Shown piece after piece: positions 26,282 to 35,009 of a DNA stretch of 64,000 bases. The translations under genes were made by a program, and so were the position numbers. Source of the DNA: Dictyoglomus sp. NZ13-RE01 (GTDB lineage: Bacteria; Dictyoglomota; Dictyoglomia; Dictyoglomales; Dictyoglomaceae). How positions within the stretch are numbered: the stretch's first letter is position 1; each line of letters opens with the position of its first letter. The DNA lies in the NCBI GenBank assembly GCA_002878375.1, contig NIRF01000001.1:186001-250000 (forward strand), given 5' to 3'. Under the pieces are notes generated by a model, which ran no database searches, was not told where the DNA came from, and saw nothing but the letters and a program-made list of their open reading frames with translations.

Positions 26282-27102
26282 TCTCTCAACCTTTCTATTA
26301 CCTCTTTTATAATATCATCAGGAGTCGAAGTACCACTTATTATACCAACAACTTTGTTATTATCAAACCAATCCTTTCTCAATTCTTCTACATTTTCTAT
26401 ATGATAAGTAGTGGTATTTTTAGAAGAAATTTGAAAAAGACGTTTCGTATTTGCACTATTTTTTCCACCTAAAACCAGCATGACATGCACTTCTTTGGAA
26501 ATTTCCTCCGCCTTTTTCTGTCTTTCTTCCACCTCAGGACATATAGTATTAAAAATTCTTATTTCCTTTGGAAAATCTAAAATATAATATATCAATTCTT
26601 TCACTTCTTCCCAATTTTGAGTAGTCTGTGAAACAATTCCAACCCTTCTTAAATTTTTAACAATATCAAGATCATCTTTATTTTGTACCACAAAGCCATT
26701 TCCTTTAGCATAACTTAATATACCTTTCACTTCTGGGTGCTTTTTTTCCCCAATAATAATTACACTATATTTATTATTAACCAAAAATTCCACTATCTTT
26801 TGGACCTTTTTAACTAATGGACAAGTTGCGTCAAATATTTCATTTCCTAAACTCTTATACTCCTCAACCTCATACCAAGGAAGGCCATGAGCTCTAATAA
26901 GTAATGTTTTATTTTTTGGCTTCTCCTGAGAACTCCAAAGTTTAATATTTTCCCTTTCAAGTTCCTCAATTACTTTTGGATTATGCACTAATGCACCTAA
27001 GGTATAAACCTCATCTCTATTCTTCTTTATATCTAAAGCTAAATTTATAGATCGCCTAACACCAGAGCAAAATCCAAACGGTTTAATTACATAAACAATC
27101 AT
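26251..27102 (-). CDS. ispH: 4-hydroxy-3-methylbut-2-enyl diphosphate reductase IspH
   Basis: A 283-residue enzyme of the last step of the MEP isoprenoid pathway. The three 4Fe-4S cysteines are visible in KPFGFCSGVRR, DATCPLVKK and NTICPEVEERQ. Substrate-binding motifs RAHGLPWYE and SQTTQNWEE are present, with GGKNSANTKRLF and SGTSTPD near the end. It overlaps the upstream PlsC-like gene by four bases and der by 31. No ribosomal protein S1 fusion is attached, unlike in some clostridia. Confidence 0.96.
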   Translation of the reverse strand: MIVYVIKPFGFCSGVRRSINLALDIKKNRDEVYTLGALVHNPKVIEELERENIKLWSSQEKPKNKTLLIRAHGLPWYEVEEYKSLGNEIFDATCPLVKKVQKIVEFLVNNKYSVIIIGEKKHPEVKGILSYAKGNGFVVQNKDDLDIVKNLRRVGIVSQTTQNWEEVKELIYYILDFPKEIRIFNTICPEVEERQKKAEEISKEVHVMLVLGGKNSANTKRLFQISSKNTTTYHIENVEELRKDWFDNNKVVGIISGTSTPDDIIKEVIERLREWYPLEISYR

Positions 27103-27725
27103 GATATTAAGTTTGAAATAGCTTCTTTAATCTTATTATTTAACTTAATTATATCATCCTTTGTTGGTTTTAATATCTTATCAACTTTAATGGGTTTACC
27201 AATTTTAACTAAAACTTTGTAGTTCAAATTTGGCAAAATTTTACCTCTTTTCCAAACCTTATCCGTACCTATGATCCCCATAGGAACAATAGTAAGACCA
27301 TATTGCATGGCAAGAACAGATGCACCTGCCTTAAGAGGAAGAAGTCCTTTCTCGGGATTTTCATTTCTTGTCCCTTCAGGGAAAATTACCAAGATATTTT
27401 TATCTTCTATTAATCTTTTTATTCTTTTCCAAGAGTCCTTTTTAAAATCTTTTCTATCTACATCAATACCTCCAAGCCACCTAATAAGTGGCCTTGTAAG
27501 AGGAAATTTAAAAATTTCCTGTTTAGCTAAATAATAAAGCCTAAAATCATAAATAGCACCTATAATAAATGGATCTAATAGACTTAGATGGTTTGCTACT
27601 ATTAAATACGGTGGATCAGGTAGGTTTTCTATATTTTTTACTTCATATTTCCATATCAACTTCAACAAAAATCTTACAGTTCTTGCTATAAGTCTATAAA
27701 AAAACTTAGATACTCTATCTTTCAT
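27099..27725 (-). CDS. 1-acyl-glycerol-3-phosphate acyltransferase (PlsC-like), copy 1
   Basis: A 208-residue membrane-associated acyltransferase with the catalytic NHxxxxD motif (VANHLSLLDPF), the second motif KQEIFKFPLTRPLIRWLGGIDVDR, and FPEGTRN. It should add the second acyl chain to lysophosphatidic acid. It is the downstream member of two tandem paralogues and overlaps both neighbours by four bases. Related acyltransferases can have other acyl acceptors, so the substrate is inferred. In Firmicutes a single plsC gene often sits upstream of ispH. Confidence 0.9.
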   Translation of the reverse strand: MKDRVSKFFYRLIARTVRFLLKLIWKYEVKNIENLPDPPYLIVANHLSLLDPFIIGAIYDFRLYYLAKQEIFKFPLTRPLIRWLGGIDVDRKDFKKDSWKRIKRLIEDKNILVIFPEGTRNENPEKGLLPLKAGASVLAMQYGLTIVPMGIIGTDKVWKRGKILPNLNYKVLVKIGKPIKVDKILKPTKDDIIKLNNKIKEAISNLIS

Positions 27726-28372
27726 TTTTCCATCACCAGAAGTGTATTTATTGTTTCCATCAATCGTCTTGTGAATTCTTCCTCCTCTATCTTACTTCTC
27801 CCATAGGAGTAATACATGGGCTCTCCAAAAACCACTTTAATTTTTCCTCTCATTTTAGGTATCCTTCTTTCGGGAGGCCATATCTTATCTGCACCAACTA
27901 TGGCAGTTGGTATAATAGGGGCATTTGTTTTTGAGGCAAAGTAAGCTACTCCTCTCTTTGCTGATTCTATTTTTTTGTGACTTCCAATGCGAGTACCCTC
28001 AGGAAATATTAAGAGCAGATTTCCATTTTTTAAAATCTCAAGGGCAGTTTTTATAGTAGATTTATCTGGATGCTCTCTATCTACAGGAATTCCCCCTAAA
28101 TATCTTGCAAACCTTCCAAATATGGGATACTTAAACCTTTCTATTTTTCCCAAGGCTTTTATAGGGCGTGGAATAGCTGAAGCAATAACAATAACATCTA
28201 AGCTACTTCTATGATTTGGAGCAATAATAGCTGGACCTTCCTTAGGAATATTCTCAATTCCCTTTATCTCAAACTTATAGAATATCCTGAGGAGTATTCT
28301 AAATATGGTAGCTAATTCTTTATATACAAATATTTGAAAACTATACTTCTTCTTTCTCATAAGGAATTCCAT
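27722..28372 (-). CDS. 1-acyl-glycerol-3-phosphate acyltransferase (PlsC-like), copy 2
   Basis: A 216-residue paralogue of the next gene downstream, with APNHRSSLDVI, the region KIERFKYPIFGRFARYLGGIPVDR split over two motifs, and FPEGTRIG. Two tandem copies suggest either different acyl-chain preferences or a second acceptor. The start is uncertain: the ATG at 28372 overlaps the permease gene by 32 bases, and another in-frame ATG at 28360 is also possible; neither has a good Shine-Dalgarno, so translation is probably coupled to the permease gene. Confidence 0.88.
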   Translation of the reverse strand: MEFLMRKKKYSFQIFVYKELATIFRILLRIFYKFEIKGIENIPKEGPAIIAPNHRSSLDVIVIASAIPRPIKALGKIERFKYPIFGRFARYLGGIPVDREHPDKSTIKTALEILKNGNLLLIFPEGTRIGSHKKIESAKRGVAYFASKTNAPIIPTAIVGADKIWPPERRIPKMRGKIKVVFGEPMYYSYGRSKIEEEEFTRRLMETINTLLVMEK

Positions 28373-29267
28373 CTGCCGCTGGAGGAATAGCTCTTCCTAC
28401 TGCTCCTGCAAGTACCAACATTGTTAAGACGTATGGTATCATTTGAATAAATTGGGTGGGAATTCCTACACCTTCTATTCTCATTCTTACAGCCTCAGCT
28501 AAACCAAAAAGAAAACATGCAAAAAGGGAACCAAAAGGAGTCCATTTACCAAAAATCATGGCAGCTAATGCAATATAACCTCTTCCAACAGTCATTGTCT
28601 CCACAAAGACTCTTGCATGTTCTAAGGATAAGAAAGCCCCACCTAAACCACCTAAAAATCCACTTATCAGTACTCCAATATATCTATATAGATAAACATT
28701 TACTCCTAAGGTATCTGCAGCTTGGGGATTTTCTCCAACTGATCTTAATCTTAAACCAAAAACGGTTTTGAAAAGTATGAAGTGTGATAATATTACAAAC
28801 AAGAACATAATTACTATCAAAGGAGAAAGATCGGAAAAGATTTTTCCAATCCCAGGAATGGAAGAAAGAATAGGAATAGACCATGGTTTAAGCCCTTCTA
28901 AATGGGGAGAAGATCCAGCAGCCTTAAATATCAACCTTGAAAGGAAGGTTGTTCCTCCTGTTGCTAACATATTTAATGCAACTCCACTTATTATCTGGTT
29001 CACTCTAAAATTAATAGAAACTATTGCATGGATAAGAGAAAATAAAACTCCTGAGATACCAGCCATAAATATTGCAAACCATGGATTATTAAAAAAGTAG
29101 ACGAAAACTGCTGCAGAAAAGGCACCAACAAGCATTATTCCTTCCAAAGCTATATTAACAACACCACTCCTCTCAGAATAGACACCACCTAAGGAGGCAA
29201 AGGCAAGTGGTGTTGTCATTCTTATTGCTGAAGCAATTGTTTCCCAGGAAAAGATGGACATCAACAT
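28341..29267 (-). CDS. Nucleoside ABC transporter permease (NupQ/YufQ type)
   Basis: A membrane protein of the BMP-type nucleoside importers, about 8-9 spans, with the family region LGGVYSERSGVVNIALEGIMLVG near the start and LRSVGENPQAADTLGVNV in the middle, the loop that contacts the ATPase. I chose the ATG at 29267 (308 residues) because AAGGAGGAAG lies 8 bases upstream and it follows the previous stop by one base. A start at 29312 would overlap the neighbouring permease by 44 bases and has no comparable site. It is the last of four genes: binding protein, ATPase, permease, permease. Confidence 0.93.
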   Translation of the reverse strand: MLMSIFSWETIASAIRMTTPLAFASLGGVYSERSGVVNIALEGIMLVGAFSAAVFVYFFNNPWFAIFMAGISGVLFSLIHAIVSINFRVNQIISGVALNMLATGGTTFLSRLIFKAAGSSPHLEGLKPWSIPILSSIPGIGKIFSDLSPLIVIMFLFVILSHFILFKTVFGLRLRSVGENPQAADTLGVNVYLYRYIGVLISGFLGGLGGAFLSLEHARVFVETMTVGRGYIALAAMIFGKWTPFGSLFACFLFGLAEAVRMRIEGVGIPTQFIQMIPYVLTMLVLAGAVGRAIPPAADGIPYEKEEV

Positions 29268-29268
29268 T

Positions 29269-30360
29269 TTATTTCTTCCTCCTTCTTTTAATAAATCTTG
29301 ATAATACTTCATTCCCTACAGCAACTGTAATTATTATAATGGCTTGAAGAATTGAGATTATTTCCCTGGGGATATGAGTAAATACATCCATACCAATCGC
29401 CATTCTATCTAAAGCACCGAATAAAAGAGCAGAGAAAAATATTCCCACAGGATGGTTTTTACCTAATAAAGCAACAGCAATTCCAGTAAATCCAATACCA
29501 TGGGTAAAGTTATCCAAAAATCTATGTCTATACCCCAATACATCGTTAATACTTGTTAATCCTGCTATTGCTCCACTTAGTAGCATTGTCAATAAAATGG
29601 TTCTTGATATCACAATTCCTCCATTTTCAGCTGCAAGTGGATTGCTTCCAATAGCTCTTATCTCGTAGCCTAATCTGGTTCTCCATAATAAAAGATATAC
29701 AAGAATCAACATTAAGATGCTTATAAGCAAAGATGCATTTAAAGGATTACTTTCTGGTATATTTATACCAATACTTTGGAAAAGTACACCTAATCTTGGA
29801 AGGGTAGCTGAAGGGGGAAGTTCAGATGTTTGAGGCAGAGGATATCTTACCCCTGTCTCCCTTACCACATTAATTACTAAATAATTAGTTAATGCATAGG
29901 CTATCCAGTTCATCATAATTGTATTTATAACTTCATGCACGCCTAATTTTGCTCTTAATATTCCTGGAATAAAAGCCCAGATCATTCCTCCAATTGCAGC
30001 AAATAATAAAACTATTGGTAAATGAATAAACCAAGGCATCTTTGGTAGATAGAGCCCTACAACAGCGGACAACATTCCTCCAACTAAAATTTGTCCTTCA
30101 ACTCCAATATTAAACAATCCACCCTTAAAAGCTACTGCAACAGCAAGTCCAGCAAGAATTAAAGAGGTAGCATTAAAAAGAACATATCCCCATCCTACAG
30201 GATTTCCCAATGCAAAACCTATAACCTCTGGATATATTTTTAAAGGATTAAATCCTAATGCTAAAATTACAAACCCCCCTAAAATTAAAGCTAATATAAT
30301 TGAAATTGCTGGACTTAAAATATTCCAAAGTAAATCTTTAAGAAAAGATCCTACTCTCAA
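29269..30360 (-). CDS. Nucleoside ABC transporter permease (NupP/YufP type)
   Basis: A 363-residue permease with about ten hydrophobic spans. It contains FKGGLFNIGVEGQILVGG, typical of this family, and the ATPase-contact loop EIRAIGSNPLAAENGGI. The start is TTG at 30360, overlapping the ATPase stop by four bases, with AAGGAGG 8 bases upstream. It forms a heterodimeric channel with the NupQ-like protein. Known relatives import purine and pyrimidine nucleosides; some close relatives import other small molecules, so the substrate is an inference. Confidence 0.93.
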   Translation of the reverse strand: MRVGSFLKDLLWNILSPAISIILALILGGFVILALGFNPLKIYPEVIGFALGNPVGWGYVLFNATSLILAGLAVAVAFKGGLFNIGVEGQILVGGMLSAVVGLYLPKMPWFIHLPIVLLFAAIGGMIWAFIPGILRAKLGVHEVINTIMMNWIAYALTNYLVINVVRETGVRYPLPQTSELPPSATLPRLGVLFQSIGINIPESNPLNASLLISILMLILVYLLLWRTRLGYEIRAIGSNPLAAENGGIVISRTILLTMLLSGAIAGLTSINDVLGYRHRFLDNFTHGIGFTGIAVALLGKNHPVGIFFSALLFGALDRMAIGMDVFTHIPREIISILQAIIIITVAVGNEVLSRFIKRRRKK

Positions 30361-31889
30361 CTTAAAGCCTCCTTTGCCAATTCTTTTCTCTTTACTCCCA
30401 TCATATAATAACCTATCTCTTTTTCATCAGTTTCTTTTGTGTAAAAGGCTCCAACAATCTCACCATTGTACATAACAAGAATCCTATCGCTAAGATTAAA
30501 TATTTCATCTAAATCGGAAGAAATAAGCAGGATAGCTTTTCCTTGATCTCTTAATCTGGCAAGCAATGAATGAACAAACTCAGTAGCACCAATATCCAAT
30601 CCTCTTGTAGGCTGTGCAGCAATTAGTAAATAAGGTGAAGTACTCATTTCTCGACCTGCTACAATTTTTTGTTGGTTTCCACCTGATAAATTCCTAATAG
30701 GTATTTTTAAATTAGGGGTTGCAACATTGTATTCCTTTACTATGCTATCCGCATGATCAAAAATTTTTTTGTAATCTAAAAGCAATCCTTTAGAAAATTT
30801 CGGTAAATGATGAAGACCTAATATACAATTTTCTGCTACCGAAAAATCAAGAATTAATCCCCTCTTATGTCTATCCTCAGGTATATGACCAAGAATTGCT
30901 CTCCTCTCTAAAACAGAACTTTTTGTAAAATCCTTTCCCTTAATTAAAATTTTACCTTTTTCAACAGGTAATAAACCAACAATAGCCTCAATTAATTCTG
31001 TTTGTCCATTTCCTTCTACCCCAGCGATTCCAACAATCTCCCCTTCTCTAACATTAAAACTTACATTCTTTACAGCTAAAAGCCCTCTTCTGCTTTTTAC
31101 AGATAGGTTTTCTACCCTTAAGATTTCGCTTCCGGGATTATATGGTCCCTTGCTCGTCTGCAAAAAGATTTCCCTACCAACCATTAATTGAGCTAATTCC
31201 TGTTTATTTGTATCTTTTGTATTCAATGTTTTTACTACTTTTCCTCTACGCATTACTGTTACTCTATGGGAAATTTCAAGCACTTCATTTAATTTATGAG
31301 AAATGAAAATTATTGTTTTTCCTTGCTCGTTTAGTTTTCTAAGATTATAAAAAAGCTCCTCTACCTCTTGAGGAGCAAGTACAGCTGTAGGCTCATCAAG
31401 AATCAAAATGTCCGCTCCTCTATAGAGAAGCTTTAAAATTTCAACTCTCTGGGCTTGCCCCACAGACAGATTTTCAACTTTTTCATTAGGATCAATCTTA
31501 AATCCAATGCTATTTGAAATTTCATTTATCTTCTCAATAGCCTTCTTATAATCTAAAGTAATATTATTTTTAGGTTCTGCTCCAAGAATAATATTCTCAG
31601 CAACAGTAAAATTAGGTATAAGCATAAAATGTTGATGCACCATTCCAATTCCAAGAGAAATTGCAATCCTTGGCTCATTTATTTGAACTTGTTTCCCTTT
31701 TACAAATATTTTTCCTCTATCAGGTCTATATAGACCATAGAGTATTTTCATTAGTGTAGATTTACCAGCTCCATTTTCACCAACAATTGCATGGATCTCT
31801 TTGTTATAAATAGATAAGCTAACATGATCATTCGCTATAACTCCAGGAAAGGTTTTTACTATTTCTTCCATTCTAATTATCTCTTCCAC
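30357..31889 (-). CDS. Nucleoside ABC transporter ATPase (NupO/YufO type, double domain)
   Basis: A 510-residue protein with two ABC domains, as in RbsA and YufO. Domain 1 has Walker A GENGAGKST, signature LSVGQAQRVEI and Walker B LILDEPTAVL. Domain 2 has a degenerate Walker A (GVEGNGQTE), signature LSGGNQQKIVAGRE and an altered Walker B (LLIAAQPTRGLD), where the usual Asp-Glu is Ala-Gln. That asymmetry is normal for this family, so one site carries most of the hydrolysis. It starts with GTG at 31889, seven bases after GGGGAGG, just beyond a strong hairpin. Confidence 0.95.
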   Translation of the reverse strand: MEEIIRMEEIVKTFPGVIANDHVSLSIYNKEIHAIVGENGAGKSTLMKILYGLYRPDRGKIFVKGKQVQINEPRIAISLGIGMVHQHFMLIPNFTVAENIILGAEPKNNITLDYKKAIEKINEISNSIGFKIDPNEKVENLSVGQAQRVEILKLLYRGADILILDEPTAVLAPQEVEELFYNLRKLNEQGKTIIFISHKLNEVLEISHRVTVMRRGKVVKTLNTKDTNKQELAQLMVGREIFLQTSKGPYNPGSEILRVENLSVKSRRGLLAVKNVSFNVREGEIVGIAGVEGNGQTELIEAIVGLLPVEKGKILIKGKDFTKSSVLERRAILGHIPEDRHKRGLILDFSVAENCILGLHHLPKFSKGLLLDYKKIFDHADSIVKEYNVATPNLKIPIRNLSGGNQQKIVAGREMSTSPYLLIAAQPTRGLDIGATEFVHSLLARLRDQGKAILLISSDLDEIFNLSDRILVMYNGEIVGAFYTKETDEKEIGYYMMGVKRKELAKEALS

Positions 31890-31906
31890 TTTCTATCCTC
31901 CCCAAA

Positions 31907-31944
31907 TAAAGTTCCCCCTGCCTTTTTAGACAGGGGGAACTTTA
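31907..31944 (-). promoter_or_regulatory. Strong hairpin between nucleoside-binding protein and ATPase genes
   Basis: The 14-bp arms TAAAGTTCCCCCTG and CAGGGGGAACTTTA are perfect complements around a 10-base loop. It starts 8 bases after the binding-protein stop. On the minus strand it is followed by TTTGGGGAGGAT, so it lacks a long U-tract and abuts the ribosome site of the next gene. It probably protects the upstream mRNA end and/or lowers expression of the ATPase and permeases. Confidence 0.82.
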
Positions 31945-31951
31945 TAATTTT

Positions 31952-32980
31952 TTACTTCTTCAAATATTTTGCCTTAAACTCTTCAAAAGTCTTATCATCG
32001 TATGGAACAACAATCTTTCCTGCAATGATAGAAGATTTAAGAGCATCAACTCTACCCTTTACATTACTTGGGATTAATGGTTTTGTATATTCATCATACT
32101 CGTAGTCCACACCTTTATTAGCTAATCCAAAATACTTTCTTCCGCCTTTGAACTTTCCTTCTACAACATCCTTAATTGTTAAGAATACTGCTTCGTCCAC
32201 TCTCTTTAACATACTTGTAATAATTCTTCCAGGAGCTATCCAGGCTTGAGGAGAATCTACTCCAATAGCATATTTTCCAGTTTCTTTTGCTGCTTCAAAT
32301 ACTCCTTCTCCTGATGCGCCAGATGCATGATAAATTATGTCTGCACCTTGTTTATATTGTGCTAAAGCAAGCTCTTTACCTTTTACTGGATCCTTGAAGG
32401 CTTCTCCAGTAACACCTATGTAGTTAATTAGAACCTTTACTTTTGGATTTACATACATTGCACCAGCTTTATATCCTACTTCGAATTTATGAATTAATGG
32501 AATATCCATTCCTCCTACAAATCCTATGACATTTGTTTTAGTTAATAAGCCAGCAATTGCTCCAACTAAAAATGAGCCTTCATGCTCGTTGAATAACAGG
32601 GAAGCTACATTAGGAAGGTCTCCTACATCACCATCAACAATAGCAAATTTAACATTTGGAAATTCCTTAGCAGTCTTAATTATAGCATCAGTAAATAAGA
32701 ATCCTACACCAACTACTAAATCATAGTTTTGCTCAGCTAATGTTCTCAATAACTCTTCTCTGTTTGCACCTCCAGGTCCTGGCTCCATATCTTTTCCTTC
32801 AACCTTTAGTAATTTAATTGCTTTCTGTAATCCTGCATAAGCAGCATCATTGAATGATTTATCTCCTCTTCCCCCAACATCATAAACTATTCCAATCCTA
32901 ACCTTCTTTTGAGCATAAGTGGGAGATAAAGCTAAAATTACTAAGGATAAAATTAATATAGCAATCAAGCAACGACGCAT
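31952..32980 (-). CDS. BMP-family nucleoside-binding protein
   Basis: A 342-residue solute-binding protein of the BMP (Med/PnrA) family. The start at 32980 is set by TTAGGAGGTGTTAAT just upstream; a longer frame to 33022 lacks a site. Residues 1-22 form a signal peptide (hydrophobic core LIAILILSLVILALS, then PTYAQ). No lipobox cysteine is present; Cys4 lies in the basic region. Family motifs: IGIVYDVGGRGDKSFND, VGVGFLFTDAI, GFVGGMDIPLIHKFEVGY, YHASGASGEGVFEA, GVDSPQ. It captures nucleosides in the periplasm for the adjacent importer. Most Gram-positive relatives are lipoproteins, so the lack of an anchor is noteworthy. Confidence 0.93.
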   Translation of the reverse strand: MRRCLIAILILSLVILALSPTYAQKKVRIGIVYDVGGRGDKSFNDAAYAGLQKAIKLLKVEGKDMEPGPGGANREELLRTLAEQNYDLVVGVGFLFTDAIIKTAKEFPNVKFAIVDGDVGDLPNVASLLFNEHEGSFLVGAIAGLLTKTNVIGFVGGMDIPLIHKFEVGYKAGAMYVNPKVKVLINYIGVTGEAFKDPVKGKELALAQYKQGADIIYHASGASGEGVFEAAKETGKYAIGVDSPQAWIAPGRIITSMLKRVDEAVFLTIKDVVEGKFKGGRKYFGLANKGVDYEYDEYTKPLIPSNVKGRVDALKSSIIAGKIVVPYDDKTFEEFKAKYLKK

Positions 32981-33043
32981 ATTAACACCTCCTAAGAAAT
33001 AATTAATAATTATTGATAGCAAAGATTTTTTAAGATAGATTTT

Positions 33044-35008
33044 TTAATTTTTTATATCACCTCCTTTTAACACTTTCTTAGGTTTTCCTTCTCCTTGTGA
33101 TGCTACATATCCTTTTTCCTCTAATATATCTAAAATTCGTGCTGCTCTATTATAACCTATTCTAAATCTTCTTTGAATATATGAAGTTGATATTATTTTT
33201 CTACCTTCTAATAGTTCAATTACTTGAGGAAGAAGAGGATCTTCTGAAAGATCATCAATTTTTTCTTCCTCTTTCTTGGTAACATCTAAGTTTAATGATG
33301 AATCAAGCCCAGAATAAATATCTGATAAATAGTTAACAACTTTTTTTATTTCCATTTCTTCTATAAAGGGAGCCTGCAATCTTATAGGTGTAGTACTCAT
33401 TATAGGAAGGTATAACATATCTCCCTTTCCTAATAATTTTTCAGCCCCATTATCATCTATAATTATTCTGGAGTCAACCTGAGATGATACAGCAAAAGCT
33501 ATTCTGGATGGAATATTTGCTTTAATTAATCCAGTTATAACATCTACAGATGGTCTTTGCGTAGCAACAACCAAATGAATCCCACCTGCTCTTGCCTTTT
33601 GAGCTAATCTGCATATCATATCTTCTATTTCTTTGGGCGCAACCATCATTAAATCATTCAATTCGTCTATTATTATCACTACATATGGCAAATTTTCTCT
33701 TGTTTTATTAAGCCCTTTATTGTTATATTCATCAATATTTCGTACCTCTTCTTCTGCAAAGATTTTATATCTTCTCTCCATCTCATATATCGCCCATTTC
33801 AAAACTGAAGAAGCCTCACTGTATTCTGTTATTACTGGATACCATAAATACTTTTTATAAAGTCTGTTATACATGGATAGTTCAACTCTTTTTGGGTCTA
33901 TCATTAAAAATTTCAAATTATAGGGCTCATGCTTATAAAGAAGACTAATTATCAATGTATTTATAAACATGCTCTTACCAGAGCCTGTAGTTCCCGCAAT
34001 TAAAAGATGAAGCATATCCGCCAAGTTTCCTACTTGAGGCTTTCCTGCCAAATCTTTACCTAAAGCAATAGGTAAAGAATAGTTTGTATTCTGAAAAGCT
34101 TTGCTTTCTAAAATCTCTCTCAAATATACTTTTGAAGGTTTTTTTCTTGGAACTTCAATTCCTACCAAAGATTTCCCAGGGACTGGGGTCTCAAACCTGA
34201 TACTTGGAACTGCTAAAGCCAAAGCTAAATCATTAGATAAGCTTAATATTTTACTAACTCTAACTCCAGGAGCTATTGAGATATCAAATCTAATTACTGA
34301 TGGACCTACGTGATACTCCTCAACCTTTGATTCTATTTTGAAATTTTTAAGAGTTTCCTCTATCTTTCTTGCCAACTTTTCCAAATCTTCCTCTTCATCT
34401 CTTGCACCTACATTAGGAGAGAGTAAATCCAAAGGTGGTGGAAAGGTTTTTTTAATTTGAACATCTGTTTTGTTAGTAGTAAATTGTAAATTAGCAGAAT
34501 ACGATTCCTCTTTTGTTTCCTGCTTTATAACTTTGGGTTTTCCTATCTCTCTTCTTACTTCTTTAGTTCTTTTTATTTTTTTAGGAATTTGGGCTCTTGA
34601 AAATAAAGAAAAATTATAGAGGCTAAGAAATAACAAGAATAAAGAGAGCAAGAGAATTCCAGAAACTCCCAAGTAGTTATAAAAGAATCTTTTTAGAAAA
34701 AGAGAGACAAATCCCCCAAATCTTTGTAAGTCATCTATAAAAAGAAAGAGGGAAACGAATAGAAATATACTGAAGAATAAAGAGGTAAGAGCTATAATAT
34801 CCTTTCTTTTTACTTCCTTTTTAAAAAGATAGTAAACTATTATGCTTTCAAATAAAAGGAATACCAAATTATAAATGCCAAAAGTATTTTTAAGAAAAGA
34901 TACCAAAACTCTCCCAAATTTTCCTCCCCCTTGAGGAAAAATCCAAGAAAGAATTACAAATAGATTAAAAAAAATTATTCCTATGCCTACAGCAATTCTT
35001 TCTGGCAT
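33044..35008 (-). CDS. ftsK: DNA translocase FtsK/SpoIIIE
   Basis: A 654-residue translocase. The first 145 residues contain about four membrane spans, followed by a short basic linker (about 60 residues) and the motor. Motor motifs: Walker A GTTGSGKSMF, FLMIDPKRVELS, Walker B YVVIIIDELNDLMM, and LAQKARAGGIHLVVATQRPS. The C-terminal winged-helix gamma domain (LPQVIELLEGRKIISTSYI, then RIGYNRAARILDILEEKGYV) recognises polarity sequences on DNA. It moves chromosome ends through the division septum. It starts 1 base after the RNase J gene. The short linker puts it in the SpoIIIE-like size class. Confidence 0.96.
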   Translation of the reverse strand: MPERIAVGIGIIFFNLFVILSWIFPQGGGKFGRVLVSFLKNTFGIYNLVFLLFESIIVYYLFKKEVKRKDIIALTSLFFSIFLFVSLFLFIDDLQRFGGFVSLFLKRFFYNYLGVSGILLLSLFLLFLSLYNFSLFSRAQIPKKIKRTKEVRREIGKPKVIKQETKEESYSANLQFTTNKTDVQIKKTFPPPLDLLSPNVGARDEEEDLEKLARKIEETLKNFKIESKVEEYHVGPSVIRFDISIAPGVRVSKILSLSNDLALALAVPSIRFETPVPGKSLVGIEVPRKKPSKVYLREILESKAFQNTNYSLPIALGKDLAGKPQVGNLADMLHLLIAGTTGSGKSMFINTLIISLLYKHEPYNLKFLMIDPKRVELSMYNRLYKKYLWYPVITEYSEASSVLKWAIYEMERRYKIFAEEEVRNIDEYNNKGLNKTRENLPYVVIIIDELNDLMMVAPKEIEDMICRLAQKARAGGIHLVVATQRPSVDVITGLIKANIPSRIAFAVSSQVDSRIIIDDNGAEKLLGKGDMLYLPIMSTTPIRLQAPFIEEMEIKKVVNYLSDIYSGLDSSLNLDVTKKEEEKIDDLSEDPLLPQVIELLEGRKIISTSYIQRRFRIGYNRAARILDILEEKGYVASQGEGKPKKVLKGGDIKN

Positions 35009-35009
35009 A